Positions 6,021-14,751 are shown, numbered from the stretch's first letter. The stretch: 16,366 nucleotides of DNA from an uncultured Prevotella sp. (GCA_900546605.1 URDV01000017.1:1-16366), one strand, 5' to 3'. Numbers and translations are program-made. Notes: generated by a model not told the origin, from the sequence alone.

Positions 6021-9000
6021 TTATTGAACGATTTTAAGACTCTTTGTGTCGTTGCCTTGGCGCAAGCGTACTATGTAGGTGCCACGTTGCAAGTTGCTAA
6101 GGTCAATCACATCGTTAGCATGGGCTGTTGTGCTCATGACGCACACGCCCGAAAGTGAGTAAACATTCAACTGAATGGGGGTGTCGTTGTTACCCATCAG
6201 CATTAGTTTACCATTGGATAATTGTGCTTGTAAAGCATTGTCTGTGGTCAAGCTTTCGTTAATGCCTGTAATTTCGGTAGTACGGAATGTTGCCACCTTG
6301 CCCGACTGATCATCAACATGTAATTGAGCTTTAATGCTTTGAGCATTGTAGTTCTCATCATAAACGGTCAATATTACATCGTAATCGCCATTTGCAATAA
6401 ACAAACCATATGATGTTCCATAAAAGACTTCATGGTGCGCTTTGCCCTCATGGTCAATAATGGTGTAGCTATTTACTGAGAGTCCGTGTCCTTCCCAGTC
6501 AATGCTGTTGCCATTCATGTCAGTAATAGCCGTAGAGCTGAACTGATGAACTCCCGAAAGGTCAATGTTAAAGACGCTTGTGTTGTCTTTTACATCCAGA
6601 TGGCCATTTAAATTATGTGCTACAACCGTACCATTTTCAAACCACAAGTATCCTACTTTATAGTCGTAGCTACCTTTTAGCATTTTCCAAGTAAATAGTT
6701 TGTTAAATGAGAACTCACCATTGTTGTTGTATTCAGTCAAATTAAACAAACCATCGTAAACAACGCTCACATTAGCTCTTGTTAAAGCGCCAAAGTCACT
6801 ATCCGTGCCAGTAGCCGAAAGTGGAACATAAATGTAATCGTCATCGGCAGCGCGTGTTAGTTTAACGGTCATATCCTTGCCATCACCTGCTATGGTAAAG
6901 GTTGTAGAAGGTGCTTGTATGTAGTAATAATCGCCATTTTCTTCGAAACCTATATAGCAAGCTTTGTATTGGCCTGGTGCATAGAGTTGGCCGTATCCTT
7001 CCATTTGTTTGTTGTCGCTGGTGCGAATAACCACGAGTCTACCGCCATAACCAGACGCTTCATAATCAAACGTTACTTTACTGAATGTGCTGAAGTTGAA
7101 AGTATATGCCATGTTTTCACTCAGTTGGGTGACAGGCATAAGGCATTGTGTGTTGTTTGAATTGGCATAGCCGCAAATCCAGCCTTTGGGCAAGTAAATA
7201 CTCTTGTTAAACAAATTACTTCCGTCAGCATTCTCCCAATTGCTAACCCCCATTTCATAAACAGAAGAGTCATTGTTGCCATTGTCGTCATAAACATTGT
7301 TTAATGCATCAGCAGTTTCGCTCCAGTAAATAGTAGCATACACATAGTTGTAAGAGTCATCATGCGCTTTGATGGAAAGGTCAATTTTATTGTACTCTTT
7401 ACTGAGGTCAATCACCTTTTGTTGAGGACCTGTTACAGCTTTGGCCGTCCAGGTGTAGGGTTTCATGTCGATATCATAAGTGTTGATGGTGTATGTCATC
7501 ACATCAGCTGATGGAGCAGTGTAAATGCGTCCTTTACCTTCTTCGTTAAGGAAGATAGTTCTGCTATTATAATTAGCCTCACTATTCAGAGCCAGAGAAT
7601 AAGTCTCTGCGGGTGTACCATTAGGAGCCGTTACGGTTACTTCATAACCTGCATAGGCAGCACGGTTAAGAGCAAATGTCGCTTGTGGATTATTATCCTC
7701 TTTTTTAACAGTAAACATTTGCGGTGTTCCGTAGTCATAAAGTACAGCGTTCCCCTCAAGACGCATGTTCAATGCGTGTTCACCCGCGGGCATAACAACC
7801 GCATTGTTGTAATTACCATCAAAATATTCTTTATATTCAAAAGAAGAACCATCAATAGTAAATTTGCTGCATCTTAAATATGGTTCATCTGTTGCAGTAA
7901 AGGCAATGTTTACCTTTTTCCACTCAAGTGGAGCAATGGTGTAGTTAAGGTCGCCCTTGGGCAAGGTTTCAAGGTTGATGGTGTAGGGTAGTACATTTTC
8001 ACCTTCAGACGAGGTGTAACCTTGCAGTTGCAGTTCAAGTTGCAAATCATGTACATCTACATTTCTGTCAGCACTAATGATAGCGCGGCAAATTAAGTCG
8101 TTCCCCTCGTTAAAGGTGATATATTGTGCTTCGTAGCGTCCGTCGTCCTTGTTTTTATAGTAAACGTTATAATTGACGTAGTTAGTGAAACGCTCCTTCC
8201 ATGCATCAGAGCTAAAGTCCTTAATGCGAACATTAATAAATCGGCTATGCGAGTAGTCAATCACAATGTTTGTGTCGCCTTCAGTGTCATCTCCTCGAGG
8301 GTCGATTTCGGTGGGAGGATAACCTTCGAATGGTGGTACGACGACAATTTTCCAAGGTGAGATGTTACTTGCTTCGTTAATGGCATTAAACGACACCTTT
8401 CCTTGCTCATTGCTGGTTGTTACAAGCAAAGAGTCGTAACGATAGCTTTGTTCAATGCTTTTAAGCGTAAGAATCTTTGCTCCCGACATAGCATTCCCAT
8501 TGTGATCTTTCAGTGTGGTATGGATGGTTCTGCCTTTTCCCTGCAAGTCGATGTCAAAGTTAGCTACGTTTTGGGGACAAGTGAAGGTAAAGCCTTGGTA
8601 ATTGTTTAATAAGCAACTAAGGCGAACATTATAGTCGTTTTTGTCAACATAACGAACTACGGCAGGTAGTCCATTGGTCAAATCATAGTCGCCAACACGC
8701 CCCTGTGTAACGGGTTGCCCATCAATGCCTATCACACTATTGAGCGTAATGGGCGTGCGGTCTTTAGTAAGGTCAACGCCAATGGTTGCAGGCAAAAATA
8801 CGCTACCTTCGGGCCATTGAGCAATAACGACGCCACTCTCGCCAAAGTATTCAGAATTGACATAGCACATTACTTTGTAACTACTCTTGTCTGATTTAAA
8901 GAAGAGGCTCTTTTGGTCCTCGCCATTATATTTAAAGCACCTTGTAGCCGTTTCGCCATCGTTGTAGTTAACAGCCATGGTAATGCTTTTTCCATTCAAG

Positions 9001-9425
9001 TAATTACGTTGCAGCTTAGTGAGGTGCTGTGTAAAGTCAAAGCGTAAGAAAGTGTCGTGTTCAAATGTAACTTCAATCACATTATCCTTGTCAGCCTGAC
9101 TTATGTGTCGTTCGACTCCAGCTGTGTATGGGTATGTGTTTCCTCTGTTAGGGTCAACATCCAGCTCATCGCAAGTGTAGCCTAAATAAATGTCCATGCC
9201 CTGTTCTCCTATTTCATCAAAGAAGCCATTGGGTACATCAAAGGTGACATAACCATTAGCGTCAGTGGTTTGGATTTCCGCTTCAGGGTAATTCAATTTA
9301 AGCTTAACATGAGCCACATTGTGATTTTGCATGTCAGTAACATGCAACTTTAGCTTATCAGCCCATGTAGGCGAAAAACCTGTTATGAGCAAAAGCAAAA
9401 AGAGTAAAAACTTTTTCATAAGCAT
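6021..9425 (-). CDS. Large (1134-aa) T9SS-exported protein of unknown function, type A sorting domain
   Basis: An N-terminal signal peptide (MLMKKFLLFLLLL..SPTWA, cut near residue 22) and a C-terminal sorting domain (about 1069-1134; VYSLSGVCV, IDLSNLQRGTYIVRL, SLKIVQ) match the type IX secretion type A pattern. The protein should therefore cross the outer membrane and be released or surface-anchored. Between these lie many beta-sandwich-like units. Two resemble carboxypeptidase-regulatory/CnaB-like folds: 24-66, with ETT-like IQTTDANGYVTF, and 299-350, with TTLKDHNGNAMSGAKI then NEQGKVSF. No hydrolase or protease motif was found. The start is 9425 or, two codons later, 9419 (MKKF). It has its own -7 box and a terminator, so it looks monocistronic. 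An adhesin or matrix-type surface protein is plausible, but no function is shown. Confidence 0.88.
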   Translation of the reverse strand: MLMKKFLLFLLLLITGFSPTWADKLKLHVTDMQNHNVAHVKLKLNYPEAEIQTTDANGYVTFDVPNGFFDEIGEQGMDIYLGYTCDELDVDPNRGNTYPYTAGVERHISQADKDNVIEVTFEHDTFLRFDFTQHLTKLQRNYLNGKSITMAVNYNDGETATRCFKYNGEDQKSLFFKSDKSSYKVMCYVNSEYFGESGVVIAQWPEGSVFLPATIGVDLTKDRTPITLNSVIGIDGQPVTQGRVGDYDLTNGLPAVVRYVDKNDYNVRLSCLLNNYQGFTFTCPQNVANFDIDLQGKGRTIHTTLKDHNGNAMSGAKILTLKSIEQSYRYDSLLVTTSNEQGKVSFNAINEASNISPWKIVVVPPFEGYPPTEIDPRGDDTEGDTNIVIDYSHSRFINVRIKDFSSDAWKERFTNYVNYNVYYKNKDDGRYEAQYITFNEGNDLICRAIISADRNVDVHDLQLELQLQGYTSSEGENVLPYTINLETLPKGDLNYTIAPLEWKKVNIAFTATDEPYLRCSKFTIDGSSFEYKEYFDGNYNNAVVMPAGEHALNMRLEGNAVLYDYGTPQMFTVKKEDNNPQATFALNRAAYAGYEVTVTAPNGTPAETYSLALNSEANYNSRTIFLNEEGKGRIYTAPSADVMTYTINTYDIDMKPYTWTAKAVTGPQQKVIDLSKEYNKIDLSIKAHDDSYNYVYATIYWSETADALNNVYDDNGNNDSSVYEMGVSNWENADGSNLFNKSIYLPKGWICGYANSNNTQCLMPVTQLSENMAYTFNFSTFSKVTFDYEASGYGGRLVVIRTSDNKQMEGYGQLYAPGQYKACYIGFEENGDYYYIQAPSTTFTIAGDGKDMTVKLTRAADDDYIYVPLSATGTDSDFGALTRANVSVVYDGLFNLTEYNNNGEFSFNKLFTWKMLKGSYDYKVGYLWFENGTVVAHNLNGHLDVKDNTSVFNIDLSGVHQFSSTAITDMNGNSIDWEGHGLSVNSYTIIDHEGKAHHEVFYGTSYGLFIANGDYDVILTVYDENYNAQSIKAQLHVDDQSGKVATFRTTEITGINESLTTDNALQAQLSNGKLMLMGNNDTPIQLNVYSLSGVCVMSTTAHANDVIDLSNLQRGTYIVRLRQGNDTKSLKIVQ

Positions 9426-9459
9426 GAGGTTTTAATTAAAATAAAATACTTCATGCTAA

Positions 9460-9467
9460 CAAAGTTA
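9460..9467 (-). promoter_or_regulatory. -7 box TAACTTTG for the T9SS protein gene
   Basis: An exact TAnnTTTG match on the minus strand, identical to the box before ychF, 34 bases from the ATG at 9425. A T-rich stretch (TTTT) lies about 19 bases further upstream in the -33 position, without a clear TTG. Confidence 0.6.
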
Positions 9468-9573
9468 GGGCTTTTAATTCGTAAGAAAAAACTGTTTTTG
9501 CATAGGTGGTAGTAAAATGTGTATATGTGGTTAAAATTCATGTGTACAAACATCTCTTTTAATTCTGTTTCGT

Positions 9574-9615
9574 AAAAAAAGTAAGGCATAGCCATTAAAG
9601 TAGCTATGCCTTACT
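9574..9615 (-). terminator. Terminator downstream of the GH95 gene
   Basis: A 13-bp stem, AGTAAGGCATAGC (9580-9592) with its complement (9603-9615), has a 10-nt loop and is followed on the minus strand by seven T (complement of 9574-9580). It should end leftward transcription from the fucosidase gene before the T9SS gene promoter. Confidence 0.85.
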
Positions 9616-9642
9616 AATTAGCAGTACTTGCTAAAAAACAAT

Positions 9643-9687
9643 AAGTAGGTATTCAAAATTAGTTGATGTGAATACCTACTTACCTAC
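9643..9687. repeat. Dispersed hairpin repeat, copy A
   Basis: AAGTAGGTATTC (9643-9654) pairs perfectly with GAATACCTACTT (9670-9681), followed by ACCTAC. The loop contains AAAATTAGTTGAT. The inverted form of the same core occurs at 14712-14751, and a partial copy lies at 16240-16260. It sits between the GH95 stop codon and the GH95 terminator. Confidence 0.6.
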
Positions 9688-9700
9688 GCACCAAGTTTGT

Positions 9701-12157
9701 TTACCTTACATTCAACTGTTGCCCATCAAAGGCAATGGTGTAGGTTTTGCCCTTTGCAGTGTTAACATCAAGTGTGTGTTGACCATAACGCAAGTGACAC
9801 ACACCTCCTGACCCCGAGGTGATGGTAGCCTGTGTGAGTTTTCCACCATTCCATTGCAAATCAACTCCAAAGTTGCCTCGAGCTCGTAAGCCCTGAATGC
9901 TGCCTTTAGCCCATGCATCGGGCAGTGATGGCAACAAGTCAAGGCACCCCGCATGGCTCTGCAACAACATTTCAGTAACACCAGCGGTGCCACCAAAGTT
10001 ACCATCAATTTGGAAGGGTGGGTGAATGTCCCACAAGTTGTCAGCCGTTCCATTCTTGAGCAAGTTGCCATATAATATATATGAGTGATTGCCATCATGC
10101 AGTCGAGCCCATTGGTTCAACTTCCACCCCATGCTCCAACCTGTAGCACCATCACCGCGATGTTCAAGCACCACTTTAGCCGCATTGGCTAATGTGGGGG
10201 TAGTAAGAGGCGAAATGGTATGTCCTGGGTGCAGGCCAAAAAGGTGATTGACATGGCGATGCTGATCGTTAGGGTCATCAATGTCGCGGCTCCACTCTAA
10301 CAATTGACCATAGCGTCCTATGCGATAAGGGGCTAAGTCGTGCAGAATGCTTTGCCATTTGCTCACTTCGTCAACATCCACATTTAACACCTGCGCAGCA
10401 GCAATGCAGTCGAGCAGAATTTCTCGCACAACGGCATGCGTAAAGGTAGTACCCTCGTCAATAGGTCCATGTTCGGGCGATGTTGAAGGTGCAGCAGTCA
10501 GTGTGCCATCGGCCTCGCGCCACAAAAAGTCCTCGCAGAACAAGGCACAACCTTTCATCAGTGGATAAGCTGTTTCACGCAGAAATTTGGTGTCGCGTGT
10601 GTAGTCATAATAGTCCCACAAGTGAGTAGCTAACCATGAAGCGGCCATGGGGTTATAGTTCCATGACATGTCAGCCCCTTCGAGAGGTGCTGTAAAGCCA
10701 AAAATATTAGCCGAAATGCCTGCCGCCCAACCGCGTGCCCCCCAATAAGCTTTAGCGGTGCGTTCGCCAGGCTTTTCGAGCAACTTGATAAAGTCAGTAA
10801 GTGGTTCAGTACATTCTGTCAGGTTAGTAGGCAAGGCAGGCCAATAATTCATTTGCAGATTAATATTGTTGTGATAGTCAACGCGCCAGGGTCCATCCAC
10901 ATTGTTGTGCCACATACCTTGCAAGTTAGCAGGCAAATTGCCAGGGCGCGATGAGGCTATAAGCAAGTAACGGCCGTATTGGTAGTAGAGCGTTTCAAGT
11001 CCAGCATCCTTTGCTCCCTTGCGATAATCCGCCAATCGCACGTTGGTGGGTTGCGTAGATGTAGGCCCATCAAGCGTGAATTTTACACGATTGTAAAGCG
11101 AAGCATAGTCAGCATAATGCTGCTTGAAAAGTTTTGTAAAGCCCGTTTTCACCGCATGTTTCATCCATTGCTGTGTAGTTTTAACAGGGTCAACTCCCAC
11201 ATAAGCTTTGTTGTCGGCAAAGTCAGGATTATAGTTGGGGGTATAATCAGTGTCAGCTGTGAGCAGAATGGTCACCTCATCAGCATTCTTCACAACCAAA
11301 TGGCCACCTACATATGTTACGCTACCACCTTTAGTCAGAGCCTGAATGCGTACCACGTATTGCATTTGGTTATTGTCAAGGTGAGCTGTGTAGCAAAGTC
11401 CGTTCATCCCATCAGCCGCAAAAGCACCTTCGCTAACGGGGTTAGGAGTATACTTTAGCGTAAAGTTTTGTTTACCCTTGCGATTAGCTGTAAGGCGTAT
11501 TGCCATTACATTGGCAGGGTATGAAATGAACGTTTTGCGCTCATAGGCAGTGCCATCTGCAGTGGTGAAACTTACAGTAGCGTATGCTGAATCAACCGAG
11601 AGCGCACGGCGGTAGTTGTGTGTGTTTGCTTCGTGAATGTCCGTTTCAAGTGTAAGTTCCCCCATGGTAGTGTAAGAACCAAAGCGGAATTGTGGTTCAC
11701 CAGTAGCCTCATAAGGCACATTGCTGTTAAAGTTTTGTGTAGTGAGTTGTGCGGCTTTGTTCCAATCGCCCTCGGTAAATGCTTGTCGAATGTCCTTTAG
11801 TACATGGGCCGATTGCTTGTTTTGGTTCCAATAATCTTGTGCACCTTTAGCGGTGTTGGGACCACCTCGCCACAGCGTTTTCTCGTTCAGCGTGTAACGT
11901 TCTGTACTGATGCTGCCCATAACGTTGCAGCCAATGCTACCATTGCCCAATGGTAGTGAACGATATTCCCATTCATGGTCAGCATTAACAGCCGAATCGC
12001 CTGCACGAACAGGTTTTTTGCTCTTGTCGTTTTGTCCTTTCCACCAACATTGTTGTCCGTTGAGTGTAGTAGGTTGGTCAAACCACACCACATTGTCCTG
12101 TGCTGACAATGATAAGGGCGTAATGGCAAAGAGTGAGTAGATAAATAGTTTTCGCAT
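9701..12157 (-). CDS. Secreted GH95 alpha-L-fucosidase
   Basis: Members of glycoside hydrolase family 95 remove alpha-1,2-linked L-fucose (some act on L-galactose) from host or plant glycans by inversion. The 818-residue product has a signal peptide (MRKLFIYSLF..SLSA before Q20) and no lipobox. The family's active-site landmarks are present: NIN within HNNINLQMNYW (N431 and N433), SPEHGP with E562 as general acid, and QIDGNFGG with D718, matching N421, N423, E566 and D766 of Bifidobacterium AfcA. An N-terminal beta domain with LPLGNGSIG, the (alpha/alpha)6 barrel and a C-terminal beta domain are all intact. The frame is open to an ATG at 12238, but the signal peptide begins at 12157, so I start there. 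No SusC/SusD or other glycoside hydrolase is nearby, and substrate cannot be fixed from sequence. Confidence 0.95.
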   Translation of the reverse strand: MRKLFIYSLFAITPLSLSAQDNVVWFDQPTTLNGQQCWWKGQNDKSKKPVRAGDSAVNADHEWEYRSLPLGNGSIGCNVMGSISTERYTLNEKTLWRGGPNTAKGAQDYWNQNKQSAHVLKDIRQAFTEGDWNKAAQLTTQNFNSNVPYEATGEPQFRFGSYTTMGELTLETDIHEANTHNYRRALSVDSAYATVSFTTADGTAYERKTFISYPANVMAIRLTANRKGKQNFTLKYTPNPVSEGAFAADGMNGLCYTAHLDNNQMQYVVRIQALTKGGSVTYVGGHLVVKNADEVTILLTADTDYTPNYNPDFADNKAYVGVDPVKTTQQWMKHAVKTGFTKLFKQHYADYASLYNRVKFTLDGPTSTQPTNVRLADYRKGAKDAGLETLYYQYGRYLLIASSRPGNLPANLQGMWHNNVDGPWRVDYHNNINLQMNYWPALPTNLTECTEPLTDFIKLLEKPGERTAKAYWGARGWAAGISANIFGFTAPLEGADMSWNYNPMAASWLATHLWDYYDYTRDTKFLRETAYPLMKGCALFCEDFLWREADGTLTAAPSTSPEHGPIDEGTTFTHAVVREILLDCIAAAQVLNVDVDEVSKWQSILHDLAPYRIGRYGQLLEWSRDIDDPNDQHRHVNHLFGLHPGHTISPLTTPTLANAAKVVLEHRGDGATGWSMGWKLNQWARLHDGNHSYILYGNLLKNGTADNLWDIHPPFQIDGNFGGTAGVTEMLLQSHAGCLDLLPSLPDAWAKGSIQGLRARGNFGVDLQWNGGKLTQATITSGSGGVCHLRYGQHTLDVNTAKGKTYTIAFDGQQLNVR

Positions 12158-12327
12158 ATATAATGTTTGATGTTTTGTTACGTAAGGATGTGAGTGAATT
12201 TTATAAGGTGCAGATGTGTGATGGATAGATGCATCCACCTGTTTTTACATTGAACACTATTATCAGATTGATAAAACGAACATAAAAAGCAAGAACGTTA
12301 ACAATGCTCTTTTACAAGCGAAAAACA
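12158..12327. other. Intergenic region between queG and the GH95 gene
   Basis: No exact TAnnTTTG box was found for the GH95 gene. A one-mismatch form, TATGTTCG on the minus strand near 12280-12288, is the closest candidate but would imply a leader over 100 nt. No hairpin with a T-run follows queG, so read-through from queG into the GH95 gene is possible. Confidence 0.35.
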
Positions 12328-13323
12328 CTATGTAAGACTGTCGGTAGCTTGAATGTTACGTGTGATACCTTCAAATTTAGCCCGTTTCACCGCACTTTTT
12401 TTGAAAAGTTTTTGATATTGTTCTAAGGTCAAATGATGCCAGTTGTTGGGTGTCATGGCTACAATGTCGTTACGCGGAGCCAATTCTGCAATCGTTGTTT
12501 TGTGAGCAAAACGCTTGTTCCATGGACAAACTTCGCCACAGCGGTCGCAGCCATAAAAGCAATTTCCTAATTTATCAATAGCTTCAGGGGGCAATTCGCC
12601 TCGGTGCTCAATGGTGAGATACGATAAGCAACGTCGAGCATCCAGCGTTCCGTCTCCGTGCAACGCGTGCATGGGACATGCCTTCACACAAGCCTGACAC
12701 GTGCCACATCTATTTTTCCCCTTTTCATCGTAAACGTCGACCTCATGAGTCAAGACCAATTCACCCAAAAAGAAAAAACTCCCCATGCCAGGAATAATAA
12801 GTTGCCCATTACGTCCGCGCCACCCTAAGCCCGCTTGTTCAGCCCAATATTTCTCATCAATAGGTGCAGTGTCAACAAAGCAACGTCCGTCCACCATGTC
12901 CACCAATCCTAAGCGTTGCATCATGCCACGAAGCATACGTTTCACTACATCGTGATAGTCTGATCCGTAGGCATAGCGTGATAACTTTAGCCAATTAGGC
13001 ACGTTCGCAGTGCAATTTTTGCCGTTTTTATCGCAAAAAACTGTGCTTGAATGGTCACAAGCGGGTGTGATACTTTCCCAATCCCCTGGATAATAATTAG
13101 CAGCTACCGACACAATAGTTATAGCCCCTTCAACCAATAGTCGGGGGTCCAACCTTTTATCAAGGTTTTGTTGCAAATAATGCATCTCACCCTGCTCGTC
13201 ATGAGCCAACCAAGCGCGACGTTCAGCTTCGCGTTCGGCACACACTTTAGTGGCACGAGCAATGCCACAAACTGAGAAGCCCTCAGCCTGTGCTGCCGAT
13301 TTTATGTGTGTAGCATGTAACAT
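12328..13323 (-). CDS. queG: Epoxyqueuosine reductase
   Basis: This cobalamin- and iron-sulfur-dependent enzyme performs the last step of queuosine synthesis, reducing epoxyqueuosine in the wobble position of GUN-anticodon tRNAs. The 331-residue product has an N-terminal DUF1730-type domain with SRYAYGSDYH (115-124) and DTAPIDEKYW, whose D141 is the likely proton donor. It has two [4Fe-4S] motifs, C206xxC209xxC212xxxC216P and C232...C259xxC262xxxC266PWN. The frame extends to an ATG at 13374, but MLHATHIKSAAQAEGF fits the family N-terminus and a -7 box lies at 13338-13331, so 13323 is chosen. That leaves almost no leader. An insertion of about 25 residues (about 83-108) carrying three cysteines lies before the SRYAYG motif, where family members I know have a short loop. 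It is transcribed divergently from purD. Confidence 0.94.
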   Translation of the reverse strand: MLHATHIKSAAQAEGFSVCGIARATKVCAEREAERRAWLAHDEQGEMHYLQQNLDKRLDPRLLVEGAITIVSVAANYYPGDWESITPACDHSSTVFCDKNGKNCTANVPNWLKLSRYAYGSDYHDVVKRMLRGMMQRLGLVDMVDGRCFVDTAPIDEKYWAEQAGLGWRGRNGQLIIPGMGSFFFLGELVLTHEVDVYDEKGKNRCGTCQACVKACPMHALHGDGTLDARRCLSYLTIEHRGELPPEAIDKLGNCFYGCDRCGEVCPWNKRFAHKTTIAELAPRNDIVAMTPNNWHHLTLEQYQKLFKKSAVKRAKFEGITRNIQATDSLT

Positions 13324-13330
13324 ATGGGTA

Positions 13331-13338
13331 CAAAGATA
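13331..13338 (-). promoter_or_regulatory. -7 box TATCTTTG for queG
   Basis: An exact TAnnTTTG match on the minus strand, ending only 7 bases before the queG ATG at 13323. Transcription would begin at or within a few bases of the start codon, giving a leaderless or nearly leaderless mRNA. Confidence 0.6.
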
Positions 13339-13359
13339 ATGTAAACCGAATAAAATTAC

Positions 13360-13367
13360 TAAATTTG
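13360..13367 (+). promoter_or_regulatory. -7 box TAAATTTG for purD
   Basis: An exact TAnnTTTG match on the plus strand, 22 bases before the purD ATG, giving a leader of roughly 15 nt. It stands 21 bases from the opposing queG box, so the two promoters overlap in their upstream regions. Confidence 0.6.
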
Positions 13368-13389
13368 TGGCCAAATAAATTTTACACTT

Positions 13390-14655
13390 ATGAAACTCTT
13401 ACTTTTGGGCAGTGGCGGCCGTGAACACGCCCTGGCATGGAAAATTGCACAAAGTCCGCGAATTGACAAACTCTTTATTGCACCAGGTAATGCTGGTACA
13501 GCACAAGTTGGTGAAAACGTAGCCATCAAAGCCGATGACTTTGATGCAGTGGCCGACTTTGTAGTGAATCATGAGGTTGATATGGTAGTTGTAGGCCCTG
13601 AAGACCCATTAGTAAAAGGCATCTATGACTACTTCAAGCAGCGTGCTGACGTAAAGCATGTACCCGTAATAGGTCCGTCAAAGGCTGGCGCTGTGCTCGA
13701 AGGTTCAAAGGACTTTGCTAAGGGATTTATGAAACGTCACAATATTCCCACAGCTGCTTACGAAACCTTTGATGGAACCCAGGTTGAAGCGGGATGCCGT
13801 TTTCTTGAAACATTGCAAGCTCCCTATGTGTTAAAGGCTGATGGCTTGTGTGCTGGCAAGGGAGTGCTGATTGTGCCTACCCTTGACGAGGCAAAAAAAG
13901 AATTGCGCGACATGTTAGGTGGAATGTTTGGCAATGCATCGAGTCGTGTCGTAATTGAAGAATTTTTGTCGGGCATTGAATGTTCAGTGTTTGTGCTAAC
14001 TGATGGTAAGCATTATCAAATTTTGCCCGAAGCAAAAGATTACAAGCGCATAGGCGAGGGTGATACAGGATTAAATACGGGTGGTATGGGTTCAGTTTCG
14101 CCCGTTCCATTTGCTGATAAAGCTTGGATGGCGAAGGTGGAAAACGAAATTATACGTCCTACGGTTGAAGGCTTAGCAACTGAAGGCATCGACTATAAAG
14201 GCTTTATCTTCTTCGGTTTAATTAATTGCGATGGTCAGCCTAAGGTGATAGAATACAACTGTCGTATGGGCGACCCCGAAACCGAAACCGTAATGCTCCG
14301 CTTAAAGAGCGATATTGTTGATTTGTTCCAAGGAGTTGCTGAAGGAAACCTTGATACACGTAAGGTGGAGTTTGATGAACGTGCTGCTGTGTGCGTAATG
14401 TGTGTGTCGGGTGGTTACCCACAGGCATATGACAAAGGATATGAAATTACAGGCGCTGATGTATCAGGTAGTGTAGTGTTCCATGCGGGAACAGCTATGA
14501 AAGATGGTAAACTGGTAACAGCAGGCGGACGTGTAATTGCTGTAAGTTCGTATGGTGCTGATAAGGCCGAGGCCTTAAGCAAATCGATGGAAGGAGCCAA
14601 GCATATTCAGTTTACCAAGAAATACTTCCGTACGGATATCGGACAAGACCTTTAA
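13390..14655 (+). CDS. purD: Phosphoribosylamine-glycine ligase (GAR synthetase)
   Basis: Catalyses the second step of de novo purine synthesis, joining glycine to 5-phosphoribosylamine with ATP hydrolysis, in the cytoplasm. The 421-residue length is standard. The N-terminal domain starts with LLLGSGGREHALAWKI (3-18) and has VVGPEDPLVKGI (67-78). The ATP-grasp region shows GPSKAGAVLEGSK (95-107), LKADGLCAGKGV (148-159), LPEAKDYKRIGEGDTGLNTG (212-231) and EYNCRMGDPETE (288-299), which carries the metal- and phosphate-binding residues. The start follows a short A/T-rich leader from its own promoter. Other purine genes are not in the window. A hairpin repeat lies downstream rather than a classical plus-strand terminator. 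Confidence 0.97.
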   Translation: MKLLLLGSGGREHALAWKIAQSPRIDKLFIAPGNAGTAQVGENVAIKADDFDAVADFVVNHEVDMVVVGPEDPLVKGIYDYFKQRADVKHVPVIGPSKAGAVLEGSKDFAKGFMKRHNIPTAAYETFDGTQVEAGCRFLETLQAPYVLKADGLCAGKGVLIVPTLDEAKKELRDMLGGMFGNASSRVVIEEFLSGIECSVFVLTDGKHYQILPEAKDYKRIGEGDTGLNTGGMGSVSPVPFADKAWMAKVENEIIRPTVEGLATEGIDYKGFIFFGLINCDGQPKVIEYNCRMGDPETETVMLRLKSDIVDLFQGVAEGNLDTRKVEFDERAAVCVMCVSGGYPQAYDKGYEITGADVSGSVVFHAGTAMKDGKLVTAGGRVIAVSSYGADKAEALSKSMEGAKHIQFTKKYFRTDIGQDL

Positions 14656-14701
14656 TTGCTCATAAGTAAGTGCTTGTAAATGAGTTGTAGCATGGTGTTG
14701 C

Positions 14702-14751
14702 ACTTTTTAAAAAGTAGGCATATCAACTAATTTTGATACCTACTTACCTAC
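14702..14751. repeat. Dispersed hairpin repeat, copy B (inverted relative to copy A)
   Basis: AAGTAGG (14712-14718) and TATCAA (14721-14726) pair with TTGATA (14733-14738) and CCTACTT (14739-14745), with CA bulged. The element ends TACCTACTTACCTAC, as copy A does. Read on the minus strand, its core matches copy A read on plus (CAAAATTAGTTGAT). A 14-bp palindrome ACTTTTTAAAAAGT (14702-14715) overlaps its left arm. Confidence 0.6.

Noticed and set aside
9712..10098. Open frame of 128 codons on the minus strand inside GH95
   Set aside because: It overlaps the conserved GH95 C-terminal region in another frame and has low-complexity, Cys/His-rich composition typical of out-of-frame reading.
10979..11458. 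Long open frame (159 codons) on the plus strand
   Set aside because: It lies wholly antisense to the intact GH95 gene, whose catalytic residues are all conserved. It has no leader and no family resemblance, so it is a shadow frame.
12158..12238. Upstream in-frame ATG adding 27 residues to the fucosidase
   Set aside because: It would bury the signal peptide that begins at 12157, so export would fail.
14712..14745. Hairpin after purD as a rho-independent terminator
   Set aside because: On the plus strand the stem is followed by ACCTACTTCTT rather than a T-run; only the minus-strand reading has five T, which is the wrong direction for purD.
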